NCBI RefSeq assembly: GCF_004138285.1
Contig: NZ_SCFN01000020.1
Coordinates: 1 to 58,414 of the forward strand
Source: Gottfriedia acidiceleris
GTDB lineage: Bacteria; Bacillota; Bacilli; Bacillales; Bacillaceae_G
DNA length: 58,414 bases
Reading direction: 5' to 3'
Below are positions 19,168 through 28,437 of the stretch, in pieces. The notes beneath the pieces were generated by a model, which saw only the letters and a program-made list of their open reading frames with translations, was not told where the DNA came from and did not search any database. The first letter of the stretch is position 1; every line of letters starts with the position of its first letter. The position numbers and the translations under genes are program-made.

Positions 19168-20922
19168 ATGCGTAAAACAAAAATAGTTTGTACGATTGGT
19201 CCTGCTAGTGAATCGGTAGAAAAATTAGTAGAGTTAATTAATGCAGGAATGAACGTAGCACGTTTAAACTTCTCGCATGGTTCTCATGAAGAGCATGCTG
19301 CAAGAATTACAAGTATCCGCGAGGCTTCAAAAAAAACTGGTAGAACTGTAGCGATTCTTTTAGATACAAAAGGTCCTGAAATTCGTACTTTAGATTTTGA
19401 AGGTGGCCAAGCAGAATTAAAAACTGGAAATGAAGTTATTATTACTACTGAACCAGTAGTTGGTACAGCAGAAAAATTTGCAGTATCTTACGAAGGATTA
19501 ATTGACGACGTGCATGTTGGTTCTAAAATTCTAATCGATGATGGATTAATCGGATTAGAAGTAATTGGTATTGAAGGAAATGATATTCGTACTAAAGTGT
19601 TAAACAGCGGTTTAGTAAAAAATAAAAAAGGTGTAAACGTACCAAATGTACGTGTAAATTTACCTGGTATTACAGAAAAAGATATAAGCGATATCGAATT
19701 TGGTATTGAGCAAAATGTTGATTTTATTGCTGCATCTTTCGTTCGTAAAGCTTCTGATGTATTAGAAATTCGTGAGCTTTTAGGTAAACATGGCGCTGAA
19801 TATATTCAAATTATACCTAAAATCGAAAACCAAGAAGGGATCGATAATATCGATGAAATTCTTGAAGTTTCAGATGGTTTAATGGTTGCACGTGGTGATA
19901 TGGGCGTAGAAATTCCACCAGAAGAGGTACCAATAGTTCAAAAACTATTAATTAAAAAATGTAATAATTTAGGTAAGCCAGTAATTACAGCTACTCAAAT
20001 GTTAGATTCTATGCAACGTAATCCTCGACCTACACGAGCAGAGGCAAGTGACGTAGCAAATGCTATTCTTGATGGAACTGATGCAATTATGTTATCAGGA
20101 GAAACTGCTGCAGGTTCATATCCAATCGAATCTGTTTCAATGATGAACTCAATTGCGCTTCGAATTGAAAAAAGCTTACAATACGAAGAATTATTTAAAA
20201 AGCGTCAAAGAGAAAATAAAGGAACAATTACAGATGCAATTGGTCAATCGGTTGCAGCAACAGCTCTAAACTTAAAAGTAGCTGCAATTATTGCTCCTAC
20301 AGAGAGTGGACATACTGCGAAAATGATTTCGAAATATCGTCCAAAAGCTCCAATTTTAGCTATTACATCTGATATTCGTATTTGTCGCCGCCTAACTTTA
20401 GTTTGGGGAGTTCAAACTGAATATAGAGAAAGAGCAAACTCAACTGATGAAATGTTACAACATGCTATGGAAGCGGCTCAAGACGCTAAATTTGTTTCAA
20501 ATGGTGATACTGTCATCATTACTGCTGGATTACCAATCGGTGAAACAGGTATGACAAATATGATGAAAATCCATGTAGTAGGTGACGTGATCGCTCAAGG
20601 TCAAGGTATTGGTCGCAAAACTGCTGCAGGAAAAGTTATCATCGCAAAAACAGGTGAAGAAGCTGTATCGAAAGTTACACCAGGAAGTATTTTAGTAACA
20701 AATAGTACAGATAGAGATATGATGCCAGCGATTGAAAGAGCAGCAGCTATTATTACTGAAGAAGGTGGATTAACTAGCCATGCTGCAGTAGTAGGTGTTA
20801 GCTTAGGAATTCCCGTAATTGTTGGAGTGGAAAATGCAACGAACATCTTTGTAAACGGTCAAGCTGTTACAGTAGATGCTTCTAGAGGAATAGTTAGTAC
20901 AGGACATAAAAGCATATTTTAA
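19168..20922 (+). CDS. pyk: Pyruvate kinase with C-terminal PEP-utiliser-like domain
   Basis: Pyruvate kinase of 584 aa, converting PEP and ADP to pyruvate and ATP. The TIM-barrel core has [10 protein letters not shown], the catalytic lysine in [10 protein letters not shown] and the signature TATQMLDSM. Residues from about 475 form the extra C-terminal domain characteristic of Bacillus and Geobacillus enzymes, related to the swivelling PEP-synthase phosphohistidine domain ([20 protein letters not shown]). The RBS TTTGGAGGG precedes the ATG. It is the second gene of the pfkA-pyk operon and ends in a strong terminator. Confidence 0.97.
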   Translation: MRKTKIVCTIGPASESVEKLVELINAGMNVARLNFSHGSHEEHAARITSIREASKKTGRTVAILLDTKGPEIRTLDFEGGQAELKTGNEVIITTEPVVGTAEKFAVSYEGLIDDVHVGSKILIDDGLIGLEVIGIEGNDIRTKVLNSGLVKNKKGVNVPNVRVNLPGITEKDISDIEFGIEQNVDFIAASFVRKASDVLEIRELLGKHGAEYIQIIPKIENQEGIDNIDEILEVSDGLMVARGDMGVEIPPEEVPIVQKLLIKKCNNLGKPVITATQMLDSMQRNPRPTRAEASDVANAILDGTDAIMLSGETAAGSYPIESVSMMNSIALRIEKSLQYEELFKKRQRENKGTITDAIGQSVAATALNLKVAAIIAPTESGHTAKMISKYRPKAPILAITSDIRICRRLTLVWGVQTEYRERANSTDEMLQHAMEAAQDAKFVSNGDTVIITAGLPIGETGMTNMMKIHVVGDVIAQGQGIGRKTAAGKVIIAKTGEEAVSKVTPGSILVTNSTDRDMMPAIERAAAIITEEGGLTSHAAVVGVSLGIPVIVGVENATNIFVNGQAVTVDASRGIVSTGHKSIF

Positions 20923-20930
20923 GATATAAT

Positions 20931-20966
20931 AAAGAGAAGGACAAAGTTTCCTTCTCTTTATTTTTT
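20931..20966 (+). terminator. pfkA-pyk terminator
   Basis: AAAGAGAAGGA pairs with TCCTTCTCTTT, then ATTTTTT. Confidence 0.9.
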
Positions 20967-21022
20967 GATATAAATAAGATTATTAAGAGATATTTTAATT
21001 CTAAGCAAGAGGTGAAACTACC

Positions 21023-21418
21023 ATGAAAAAACTTGTTGGTTGGCTATTGTTAATCCCATTAATTGATTTAATCTGTTTAACATTACTTGGTAGAGTAATT
21101 GGTTCCTTATCAGTATTTCTTTGGCTAATCGGTACGCTTTTGATTGGTATATATATCATGAGAACCGTTTGGGTTACAGTTAAACAACAAGCCGGAGAAC
21201 AGCTTCGGGCAGGCAAAATGCCAGATTTAATCATGATAGAGGGATTATCATTTTTTCTAATTGGCCTCCTATTTTTTATTCCGGGACCAATTACCGACTT
21301 ATTGGCAATCGTGTTGCTAATTAAACCAATTAGAATCAAATTTGTTCAACAACTTATTTATTTTGTAATGAAAAAGCTAAAAGGTAATGTTGTTTGGACT
21401 GGATATATAAAGAAATGA
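21023..21418 (+). CDS. fxsA: FxsA-family membrane protein
   Basis: A 131-aa integral membrane protein of the FxsA family. It has about three hydrophobic segments (roughly 3-22, 28-48 and 72-98). The family hallmark FIPGPITDLLAIVLLIKPIR stands near residues 85-104. In E. coli, FxsA relieves phage T7 exclusion by the F plasmid; its normal role is unknown. The ATG is preceded by AAGAGGTG. It sits between pyk and ytvI as in B. subtilis and shares a terminator with the convergent ytvI. Confidence 0.9.
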   Translation: MKKLVGWLLLIPLIDLICLTLLGRVIGSLSVFLWLIGTLLIGIYIMRTVWVTVKQQAGEQLRAGKMPDLIMIEGLSFFLIGLLFFIPGPITDLLAIVLLIKPIRIKFVQQLIYFVMKKLKGNVVWTGYIKK

Positions 21419-21452
21419 ACATTGAAAATGCAAAAGATTTTTTATAAGAGAC

Positions 21453-21486
21453 AAAAAACGAGAAAGCAGTTAGCTTTCTCGTTTTT
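21453..21486. terminator. Bidirectional terminator fxsA/ytvI
   Basis: AAAAACGAGAAAGC pairs perfectly with GCTTTCTCGTTTTT across a 5-nt loop between convergent genes. Confidence 0.92.
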
Positions 21487-21519
21487 AATTTGCAAAGAAA
21501 TAAAAATTTGATTTTCAGT

Positions 21520-22632
21520 TTAATTCGAACCTCTAATATAATACCAAAGTTCATGGAAGACTCTTGCTCGATACAAAGTTGATAAAATTACTAAAGTTAC
21601 TGGACCGGCAATCAATCCTAGTAGACCAAAAAATTTAAAACCAACAAATAACGAGATTAAAGTAGGAAGTGGTTGTAGTCCAATATTTGAAGATAGAACT
21701 TTTGGCTCTGCAAGTTGACGTTGGACAATTACAACACCATATAAAATTGCAAGACCAATCGTTAATTTATAATCGCTAGACAGAAATGTATATAAGATCC
21801 ATGGTACGAAAATTAAGCCAGTTCCTAAGTAAGGAAGTAAGTCAATGAAGCCGATTATAATTGCGATAGTGATTGCGAAAGGAATTCTTAATATTAATAA
21901 TCCGATTAAGACTAGCACTGTCGTCATAGAAATAAGAGTGATATGTGCTTTAATAAAACCAAATAAAGCTTTTCGTAAATCAATAAAAATTGTTTTGCTG
22001 TAATGTTGAATTCGATCTGGAGTATATTTTGCGAATAAATTTTTTATTTTGTACCAATCTTTACTAATAAAGAATGTTGCTAATAAAGAAACGAATATTA
22101 ATGTAGCAGTATTTGGTAATAAAGCGATTACTAATTTAATCCCTACAATAATTCCGTTTAATGCTTCTTTTCCTAGATTAATTGCAGAATCGCCAATTGA
22201 TTGTATATTTGTGCGAATCGTTTGCTGTTGACCAGCACCGAGTTGACTATATTTACTCATAATTAAGTCATATAAAGGAATCACCTTATCAGTAACAATA
22301 TTTTCAACGAAATAAATTAATCGTTCAAAGCTTTCTGGAACAACTTGAATTAAATAGGTTGAACCTGAAATGATTTCCGTAATTAGTAATGTAAATAATC
22401 CTGCTAGAACAGCTAATAGTAAAATAATTGATAAAAATGCTGCTATTCCTCTTGGTATTCTGGCTTTTTCGTTTAATAAATTTACTAGTGGATTTAAAAG
22501 GTATGCAATGATAAAAGCAATGATGAAAGGGTATGTAAGTTTTGAGATGAATAGTGCCACGTAAAGACCTAAAATAATACATGCGATCACAAATAAAAAC
22601 CGGATGATCTGAAAAACTAAAGTTCTATTCAA
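21520..22632 (-). CDS. ytvI: AI-2E family membrane protein YtvI
   Basis: A 370-aa polytopic membrane protein of the AI-2E (PerM) family with about eight membrane segments and a soluble stretch near residues 90-140. The family signatures include AFIIAYLLNPLVN near the N-terminus and GFIDLLPYLGTGLIFVPW followed by LQPLPTLISLFVGFKFFGLLGLI near the C-terminus. Substrate is unknown; members have been linked to AI-2 export or Na+/H+ exchange. The start is TTG at 22632, ideally spaced from GGAAGGAGG; the upstream in-frame TTG at 22650 lies in that binding site. It is divergent from ytwI. Confidence 0.9.
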   Translation of the reverse strand: MNRTLVFQIIRFLFVIACIILGLYVALFISKLTYPFIIAFIIAYLLNPLVNLLNEKARIPRGIAAFLSIILLLAVLAGLFTLLITEIISGSTYLIQVVPESFERLIYFVENIVTDKVIPLYDLIMSKYSQLGAGQQQTIRTNIQSIGDSAINLGKEALNGIIVGIKLVIALLPNTATLIFVSLLATFFISKDWYKIKNLFAKYTPDRIQHYSKTIFIDLRKALFGFIKAHITLISMTTVLVLIGLLILRIPFAITIAIIIGFIDLLPYLGTGLIFVPWILYTFLSSDYKLTIGLAILYGVVIVQRQLAEPKVLSSNIGLQPLPTLISLFVGFKFFGLLGLIAGPVTLVILSTLYRARVFHELWYYIRGSN

Positions 22633-22755
22633 ACTTTTACCTCCTTCCAAAGTGAAATGAGTCCTCTTGTCTTATTTTATCAAGAAATATTTTTTTATAA
22701 TAGTAAAGTTTGATAGTATTTATTAATAAATTATACATTAAGGGGATACTAACAA

Positions 22756-23214
22756 ATGAGTGAATCGACAATATTTCTCTTAGTTTTATTATTAATTGGT
22801 GCAATCGCTAAAAATAACTCTTTAATTATTTCAATTATAGTATTGTTAGTACTAAAATATACTCCTCTAGGAGATCGAGTATTTCCGTATATGCAATCAA
22901 AAGGTATTAATTTAGGCGTAACGATTATTACGATTGCTGTATTAGTACCAATCGCGACTGGTGAAATCGGTTTTAAAAATTTAATTGATGCATTAAAAAC
23001 GCCTGTTGCTTGGATCGCACTACTCTCTGGTATCGCCGTGGCTCTTCTGGCAAAAGGTGGAGTACAATTATTAGCTACTAGTCCACAAATAACAGCAGCA
23101 TTAGTACTAGGTACTGTACTGTCTGTAGCAGTATTTAAAGGGGTTGCAGTAGGGCCTTTAATTGGAGCTGGAATCGCATATCTATTCATTTGGATAGTAG
23201 AATTAATTAAGTAA
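22756..23214 (+). CDS. ytwI: DUF441 (UPF0756) membrane protein YtwI
   Basis: A 152-aa membrane protein of the DUF441 family. It is almost entirely hydrophobic with four to five helices (about 5-20, 24-36, 53-67, 85-105 and 110-145). Characteristic pieces are GDRVFPYMQSKGINLGVTIITIAVL and the glycine-rich end VAVGPLIGAGIAYL. No biochemical role is known. The ATG has AAGGGGAT upstream. It lies directly before citZ as in B. subtilis, with no terminator visible between. Confidence 0.9.
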   Translation: MSESTIFLLVLLLIGAIAKNNSLIISIIVLLVLKYTPLGDRVFPYMQSKGINLGVTIITIAVLVPIATGEIGFKNLIDALKTPVAWIALLSGIAVALLAKGGVQLLATSPQITAALVLGTVLSVAVFKGVAVGPLIGAGIAYLFIWIVELIK

Positions 23215-23304
23215 TTGCATAATAATTATATTTTAGTAAATTGTTTTCATTCACAAAAGTCAGATTATTGTTTATAATAAATGATAGTAGGGTTCCTTTC
23301 TATG

Positions 23305-23339
23305 TATACTCGGTATTTTAAAAGAGTTATACCAGTATA
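23305..23339. promoter_or_regulatory. Dyad upstream of citZ, possible operator
   Basis: TATACTcGGTATT (23305-23317) is mirrored by TTATACCAGTATA (23327-23339), differing only by one inserted C and one base. It lies 50-85 bases before the citZ start codon, where a promoter and regulatory sites are expected. In B. subtilis citZ is repressed by CcpC and CcpA. This dyad does not match the CcpC ATAA-N7-TTAT pattern, so the binding protein is unknown. Confidence 0.4.
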
Positions 23340-23389
23340 TGTATGTATTAAATACTAGGGAAATTTTTGCGTAAAGGAGAGAGGGGAAT

Positions 23390-24508
23390 ATGACAGTTAA
23401 AAGTGGTTTAGAGGGTGTTGTAGCAGCTACGACTTCTATAAGTTCTATTATTGATGATACATTAACGTATGTAGGTATCGGTATTGATGAATTAGCAGAA
23501 TATGCAAGTTTTGAAGAAGTAGTATATTTATTATGGCATCGCAAGTTACCAAATAAGGATCAACTTAAAGAACTTACTTCTCAATTAGCAGATAATGCTG
23601 AGTTACCAGAAGAAGTTATTACTTACTTAAAATCAACTAACTTAAAAAATGTACATCCTATGACTGTATTACGTACAGTTATTTCAATGCTTGCATTGTA
23701 TGACAAAAATGCTGAAGCAATGGACTCAGATTCAAATTATCTTAAAGCAATCCAACTTCAAGCTAAAATTTCAACATTTGTGGCAGCGTTTTCTCGAATT
23801 CGTCAGGGGCTTGAACCAGTCGCTCCTAATAAAGATTTATCATTCTCAGCTAACTTCTTATACATGCTAACAGGTGATAAACCTAATGAGATTGCAGAAG
23901 AAGCAATTAATAAAGCTTTAGTACTACATGCTGACCATGAATTAAATGCTTCAACATTTACTGCACGCGTTTGCGTAGCTACATTATCTGATATTTATTC
24001 AGGTATTACGGCTGCGATTGGAGCTTTAAAAGGTCCATTACACGGTGGCGCAAATGAAAGCGTTATGAAAATGTTAGCTGAAATCGGTGAAATTGAAAAT
24101 GTTGAACCTTACATTCAAGAGAAAATGGATGCTAAAGCTAAAATTATGGGATTCGGACATCGCGTATACCGTGGTGGGGACCCACGTGCGAAACATTTAA
24201 AAGAAATGTCTCGTCAATTAGGTGCAATTACTGGAGAGTTAAAATGGTACACAATGTCTGAAAAAATTGAAGAGCTTGTTACAACTCAAAAGAATATTCC
24301 ACCAAATGTTGATTTCTACTCTGCATCTGTTTATCACAGCTTAGGAATTGAACATGATTTATTTACTCCAATCTTTGCTATTAGCCGTATGTCTGGTTGG
24401 ACTGCTCACATTTTAGAACAATATGAAAATAATCGTATTATTCGTCCGCGTGCAGATTATACAGGACCAGAGAAAAACTCTTACATTCCAATTGAAGAGC
24501 GTGCATAA
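23390..24508 (+). CDS. citZ: Citrate synthase
   Basis: Citrate synthase of 372 aa, condensing acetyl-CoA and oxaloacetate as the entry step of the TCA cycle. The three catalytic residues are visible: His in GPLHGGANESV, His in GFGHRVYRGGDPR and Asp in PPNVDFYSASVY. The length is that of the short Gram-positive type. The ATG is preceded by AAAGGAGAG. It begins the citZ-icd-mdh cluster. An imperfect dyad lies upstream, and a perfect 10-bp hairpin lies between it and icd. Confidence 0.97.
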   Translation: MTVKSGLEGVVAATTSISSIIDDTLTYVGIGIDELAEYASFEEVVYLLWHRKLPNKDQLKELTSQLADNAELPEEVITYLKSTNLKNVHPMTVLRTVISMLALYDKNAEAMDSDSNYLKAIQLQAKISTFVAAFSRIRQGLEPVAPNKDLSFSANFLYMLTGDKPNEIAEEAINKALVLHADHELNASTFTARVCVATLSDIYSGITAAIGALKGPLHGGANESVMKMLAEIGEIENVEPYIQEKMDAKAKIMGFGHRVYRGGDPRAKHLKEMSRQLGAITGELKWYTMSEKIEELVTTQKNIPPNVDFYSASVYHSLGIEHDLFTPIFAISRMSGWTAHILEQYENNRIIRPRADYTGPEKNSYIPIEERA

Positions 24509-24566
24509 AGAAGTAATTGAATACTTAAAATAGTATTTAATATTCGAATAATAGTGGTATAGTAAA

Positions 24567-24590
24567 GAGAGGAAGAGGAATCTTCCTCTC
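24567..24590 (+). other. Intercistronic hairpin citZ-icd
   Basis: GAGAGGAAGA and TCTTCCTCTC form a perfect 10-bp stem with a GGAA loop in the gap before icd. No T-run follows (AAAAGCA), so it is not a standard terminator. It could be an mRNA processing or stability element. Confidence 0.55.
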
Positions 24591-24642
24591 AAAAGCATGT
24601 ATTTTAATGAATTTAATTTATTTATACAAGGGGGAGCATGTA

Positions 24643-25923
24643 ATGCAAGCTGAAAAAATTACATTAGTAGACGGCCAATTAAACGTGCCAAACAATCCAA
24701 TTATTCCTTTTATTGAAGGCGACGGTACAGGCCCAGATATTTGGGCAGCATCTTCACGTGTTTTAGATGCAGCTGTAGAAAAAGCATATAATGGTAATCG
24801 TAAAATTGAATGGAAAGAAGTTCTTGCTGGTGAAAAAGCATTTAATGCTACTGGTGAATGGTTACCTCAAGAAACTTTAAATTTAATTGAAGAGTACATG
24901 ATCGCAATTAAAGGACCTTTAACAACTCCAGTTGGTGGTGGTATTCGTTCTTTAAACGTTGCACTACGTCAAGAATTAGATTTATTTGTGTGCTTACGTC
25001 CTGTACGTTACTTTGAAGGAGTACCTTCACCAGTTAAACGTCCAGAAGATACAGACATGGTAATTTTCCGTGAAAACACTGAAGATATCTATGCTGGTAT
25101 CGAATATGAAAAAGGTTCTGAAGCAGTTCAAAAAGTTATTGAATTCTTACAAAAAGAAATGGGTGTTAATAAAATCCGTTTCCCAGAAACATCTGGTATC
25201 GGTATTAAACCAATTTCTGAAGAAGGTACAAAACGTCTTGTACGTGCAGCAATTAATTATGCAATTCAAGAAAACCGTAAATCTTTAACTTTAGTTCATA
25301 AAGGTAATATCATGAAATTTACTGAAGGTGCATTTAAGAACTGGGGTTATGAAGTTGCTGAGCAAGAGTTCGGTGATAAAGTATTTACATGGGCAGAATA
25401 CGATCGCATTGTAGAAACAAGCGGTAAAGACGCTGCTAACAAAGCAATGGATGAAGCTGAAAAAGCTGGTAAAATCCTAGTAAAAGATAGCATTGCTGAT
25501 ATCTTCTTACAACAAATCTTAACTAGACCACGTGAGTTCGATGTAGTGGCTACAATGAACTTAAATGGTGACTATATTTCTGATGCGCTTGCTGCTCAAG
25601 TTGGTGGAATCGGTATCGCTCCTGGAGCAAATATCAATTACGAAACTGGACATGCTATTTTTGAAGCTACACATGGTACAGCACCTAAATACGCTGGATT
25701 AGATAAAGTAAACCCATCTTCAGTTATTCTTTCTGGAGTATTAATGCTTGAGCATATGGGCTGGAATGAAGCAGCTTCTATGATTCTTAAATCAATGGAA
25801 AAAACAATCGCTTCAAAAGTTGTTACTTATGACTTTGCTCGTCTAATGGATGGAGCTACTGAAGTAAAATGTTCTGAATTCGCAAACGAATTAATTTCAA
25901 ATATGGAATCAGTTCTTGTATAA
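24643..25923 (+). CDS. icd: Isocitrate dehydrogenase (NADP)
   Basis: NADP-dependent isocitrate dehydrogenase of 426 aa, producing 2-oxoglutarate and NADPH. The ATG at 24643 is chosen because GGGGGAGC precedes it and the family begins AEKIT; an ATG at 24607 would add 12 unsupported residues. The substrate serine loop is [17 protein letters not shown], followed by the arginines in [10 protein letters not shown]. Metal-binding aspartates lie in [18 protein letters not shown]. The C-terminal motif HATHGTAP-like is read here as [12 protein letters not shown]. It is the middle gene of citZ-icd-mdh. Confidence 0.97.
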   Translation: MQAEKITLVDGQLNVPNNPIIPFIEGDGTGPDIWAASSRVLDAAVEKAYNGNRKIEWKEVLAGEKAFNATGEWLPQETLNLIEEYMIAIKGPLTTPVGGGIRSLNVALRQELDLFVCLRPVRYFEGVPSPVKRPEDTDMVIFRENTEDIYAGIEYEKGSEAVQKVIEFLQKEMGVNKIRFPETSGIGIKPISEEGTKRLVRAAINYAIQENRKSLTLVHKGNIMKFTEGAFKNWGYEVAEQEFGDKVFTWAEYDRIVETSGKDAANKAMDEAEKAGKILVKDSIADIFLQQILTRPREFDVVATMNLNGDYISDALAAQVGGIGIAPGANINYETGHAIFEATHGTAPKYAGLDKVNPSSVILSGVLMLEHMGWNEAASMILKSMEKTIASKVVTYDFARLMDGATEVKCSEFANELISNMESVLV

Positions 25924-25959
25924 TTAAATTGTGTTTGTAAACAAAAGGGAGGTATTTGT

Positions 25960-26898
25960 ATGTCAATTCGTAGACGTAAAATTTCCGTAGTAGGTGCTGG
26001 ATTTACTGGTGCTACAACAGCTTTCTTGCTTGCACAAAAAGAATTAGGGGATGTAGTAATAGTTGATATTCCACAACTAGAGAACCCTACTAAGGGCAAA
26101 GCCTTAGATATGCTTGAAGCAAGTCCAGTTCAAGGATTTGATGCTAACATTATTGGTACTAGTGATTATGCTGACACAGCTGATTCAGATGTAGTAGTAA
26201 TCACAGCAGGTATCGCTCGTAAACCAGGTATGAGCCGTGATGATCTAGTATCAACTAACTCAAACATCATGAAAGCAGTTACTCGTGAAATCGTAAAATA
26301 CTCTCCTAACTGTACAATTGTTGTTTTAACTAACCCAGTTGATGCAATGACTTATACAGTATACAAAGAAGCAGGTTTCCCTAAACACCGCGTTATTGGA
26401 CAATCTGGAGTTCTTGACACAGCTCGTTTCAGAACGTTCGTAGCTCAAGAATTAAATTTATCCGTTAAAGATATTTCTGGATTTGTTTTAGGTGGTCACG
26501 GAGACGATATGGTACCATTAGTGCGTTATTCATATGCTGGTGGTATTCCATTAGAAAAATTAATTCCAAAAGATCGTTTAGATGCTATTGTTGAACGTAC
26601 TCGTAAGGGTGGCGGAGAAATCGTTAATCTACTAGGGAACGGAAGTGCTTATTATGCACCTGCTGCATCTTTAGTAGAAATGGTTGAAGCTATACTTAAG
26701 GACCAACGTCGCGTGTTACCTACAATTGCTTATTTAGAAGGCGAATATGGTTACAGCGGTATTTACTTAGGAGTTCCTACAATTATTGGCGGAAACGGTA
26801 TTGAACAAATTATCGAATTAGATTTGACTGCTGATGAAAAAACAGCATTAGATCGCTCAGTTGCAGCTGTCAAAAACGTTATGAACGTTTTAGCTTAA
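25960..26898 (+). CDS. mdh: Malate dehydrogenase
   Basis: NAD-dependent malate dehydrogenase of 312 aa of the LDH-like type found in Bacillus. The dinucleotide motif is [11 protein letters not shown] (residues 9-19) and NAD preference is shown by the aspartate in [11 protein letters not shown]. The substrate arginines are in [14 protein letters not shown], and the catalytic histidine is in [11 protein letters not shown]. The RBS AAAGGGAGG precedes the ATG. It is the last gene of the cluster and is followed by a very stable terminator. Confidence 0.97.
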   Translation: MSIRRRKISVVGAGFTGATTAFLLAQKELGDVVIVDIPQLENPTKGKALDMLEASPVQGFDANIIGTSDYADTADSDVVVITAGIARKPGMSRDDLVSTNSNIMKAVTREIVKYSPNCTIVVLTNPVDAMTYTVYKEAGFPKHRVIGQSGVLDTARFRTFVAQELNLSVKDISGFVLGGHGDDMVPLVRYSYAGGIPLEKLIPKDRLDAIVERTRKGGGEIVNLLGNGSAYYAPAASLVEMVEAILKDQRRVLPTIAYLEGEYGYSGIYLGVPTIIGGNGIEQIIELDLTADEKTALDRSVAAVKNVMNVLA

Positions 26899-26903
26899 AA
26901 AGA

Positions 26904-26945
26904 AGACCCACAAGGTAGTTAGAATTTACCTTGTGGGTCTTTTCA
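26904..26945. terminator. Strong terminator after mdh
   Basis: AGACCCACAAGGTA pairs perfectly with TACCTTGTGGGTCT (14 bp), followed by TTTT. It lies between convergent genes and probably acts on both. Confidence 0.92.
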
Positions 26946-26958
26946 GTTTTTTAAGCTT

Positions 26959-27423
26959 TTAATATTCACCTTTAATGACAAAATACGAGCCTCGAATCGT
27001 TCCAGCTAGTTTAGACTTCTGTCTAGCAAACTTAAATTTCTCTACTAACTCCATTGGTATTTCCATTCCGTCAGAAAGTTTAAACCCAACAGCTCGCTTC
27101 TTAGGATCATCAACCGTATACATAACGTTGACCGAAAGTCCATCCTCATAAAAGACGTAGGCAAATTTAATATTTTCCACTTGAAAACGAGAAGTTTCTA
27201 AAGGTTTAGCAGCGAATTCGATATCACGTTCTTCTTTCAAAATTCGGTGCACATAATCAAGTGTCTCCTGACTTTCACTAGCTGGTACAACCGTAAATTC
27301 ATGTTTGTACTTGTTCATAAAATAACGAGCTTCATTTGCGCGTAAACCAGCAAGTGCATCTACTACAGGGGAAGACTCTAAACCAACCGTAGACACATTT
27401 TTAAAATCAACCGTATAGGACAT
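26959..27423 (-). CDS. Hypothetical protein, 154 aa
   Basis: I do not recognise a family. The start at 27423 is chosen because AAAGGAGAG is ideally spaced from it; an ATG at 27429 is too close. The protein is soluble and alpha/beta, with no signal or membrane helix. It begins MSYTVDFKNVSTVGLESSP, has a helical segment (VDALAGLRANEARYFMNKY) and ends in beta-like stretches including KFAYVFYEDGLSVNVMYTV and AGTIRGSYFVIKGEY. The ordered composition and good ribosome binding site argue for a genuine gene. It is monocistronic and convergent with mdh. Confidence 0.75.
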   Translation of the reverse strand: MSYTVDFKNVSTVGLESSPVVDALAGLRANEARYFMNKYKHEFTVVPASESQETLDYVHRILKEERDIEFAAKPLETSRFQVENIKFAYVFYEDGLSVNVMYTVDDPKKRAVGFKLSDGMEIPMELVEKFKFARQKSKLAGTIRGSYFVIKGEY

Positions 27424-27660
27424 TTCCATCTCTCCTTTTCACATAGCCGAATAATCTAAACATCTTATCTACTAAATTATACCAAAAACTTATGCTTCCG
27501 AAATGATGTTTCACGATATAAGTATGTACAAGTTCTTTATGCAACAAACCACTTGATTTTTATGTATGCTAAACGGATTTAAAAGTCAGTATGTATACGG
27601 AGTATTTAAATTACTTATTAAGGAGAAAGATAGAATTTTATCTTCCATAAGGGGGAAAAT

Positions 27661-27753
27661 ATGAATAGACGAAAATTAAAAATTTTTATAAGTTTTTTTA
27701 TAAAAATTTTGCCGATTAAGAAGGAAATTTGCTGTTGTTTATCGAATTTTTAA
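27661..27753 (+). CDS. Small ORF, 30 aa, basic hydrophobic peptide
   Basis: A 30-codon ORF, ATG to TAA, with a strong ribosome binding site (AAGGGGGAAAAT) directly upstream. The predicted peptide starts with basic residues (MNRRKLK), continues with a hydrophobic stretch (IFISFFIKILPI) and ends KKEICCCLSNF with three adjacent cysteines. It lies 27 bases before the MaoC-like gene on the same strand, so it could be a leader ORF or a small membrane peptide. The AAGATA/TATCTT hairpin upstream is near its start. The low complexity and short length leave it uncertain. Confidence 0.45.
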   Translation: MNRRKLKIFISFFIKILPIKKEICCCLSNF

Positions 27754-27780
27754 AATATTAAGATAAACAGGGGGTTTAAT

Positions 27781-28251
27781 ATGTTAACTAAAAAAGCAAA
27801 AATCGGACGAAAACTTGAAGACATTTCAATTGGTGAAAAGTTAATTGTAACAGAACATATTGATGAAAAACATATTTACTTATACCTGGCTTTAACAGGC
27901 GATACAAACCCGTTATATACTCAATACAACTATGCTTCGCAAACAAAATATAATAAACCGATCGTTCCAAGTTTTATTATAAGCGGATTAGTCTCTGCAG
28001 CAGTAACAAAACATTTACCTGGCCCAGGAAGTCATATTATTAAAAAAGAACTTCAATTCGATCAACATATATATCACAATGAAACAATTTCAATTCATTT
28101 TGAAGTAGTCGAAATTAACTTAGAGCTAAATGAAGTATGTATTAATGTAAGCGTTTTAAATAAAACACAAACTGAAATTGCTAGTGGAAAACTGACAGTA
28201 ATTCCACCAACGGTAAACCAATCGAATGCTCTACTATATGAAAATTTTTAA
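27781..28251 (+). CDS. MaoC-like hotdog protein lacking the catalytic His
   Basis: A 156-aa single-hotdog protein of the MaoC/(R)-hydratase type. The hydratase-2 motif normally reads GDxNPLH. Here it is GDTNPLY, so Asp41 is kept but Tyr46 replaces the catalytic histidine. The rest of the fold is recognisable: PIVPSFIISGLVSAAVTKHLPGPG and QFDQHIYHNETISIHFEV. It may bind acyl-CoA without hydrating it, or act by another mechanism. The RBS is AGGGGGTTT before the ATG. A terminator separates it from phoP, so it is not part of the phoPR operon. Confidence 0.85.
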   Translation: MLTKKAKIGRKLEDISIGEKLIVTEHIDEKHIYLYLALTGDTNPLYTQYNYASQTKYNKPIVPSFIISGLVSAAVTKHLPGPGSHIIKKELQFDQHIYHNETISIHFEVVEINLELNEVCINVSVLNKTQTEIASGKLTVIPPTVNQSNALLYENF

Positions 28252-28255
28252 CTTA

Positions 28256-28281
28256 AAGAATGTCAACTGACATTCTTTTTT
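28256..28281 (+). terminator. Terminator of the MaoC-like gene
   Basis: AAGAATGTCA and TGACATTCTT form a stem with a minimal loop, then a T-run. Confidence 0.85.
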
Positions 28282-28437
28282 GTTGTTTTACTTATGTATG
28301 AACTTTCCATCCATCTCCTAACTGCTTTTTACGTTTTACGTATGATAGAATTTTTAGTATGATTAAAAAGTAGATATAGATAAATAAAATAGGAAACAAA
28401 TGGATGAGGGTTTAACACTGACCTGGAGGAATATGAA

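Noticed and set aside
23270-23295. CcpC box (ATAA-N7-TTAT) before citZ
   Set aside because: Only partial matches such as ATAATAAATGATAG are present, so no CcpC site is claimed.
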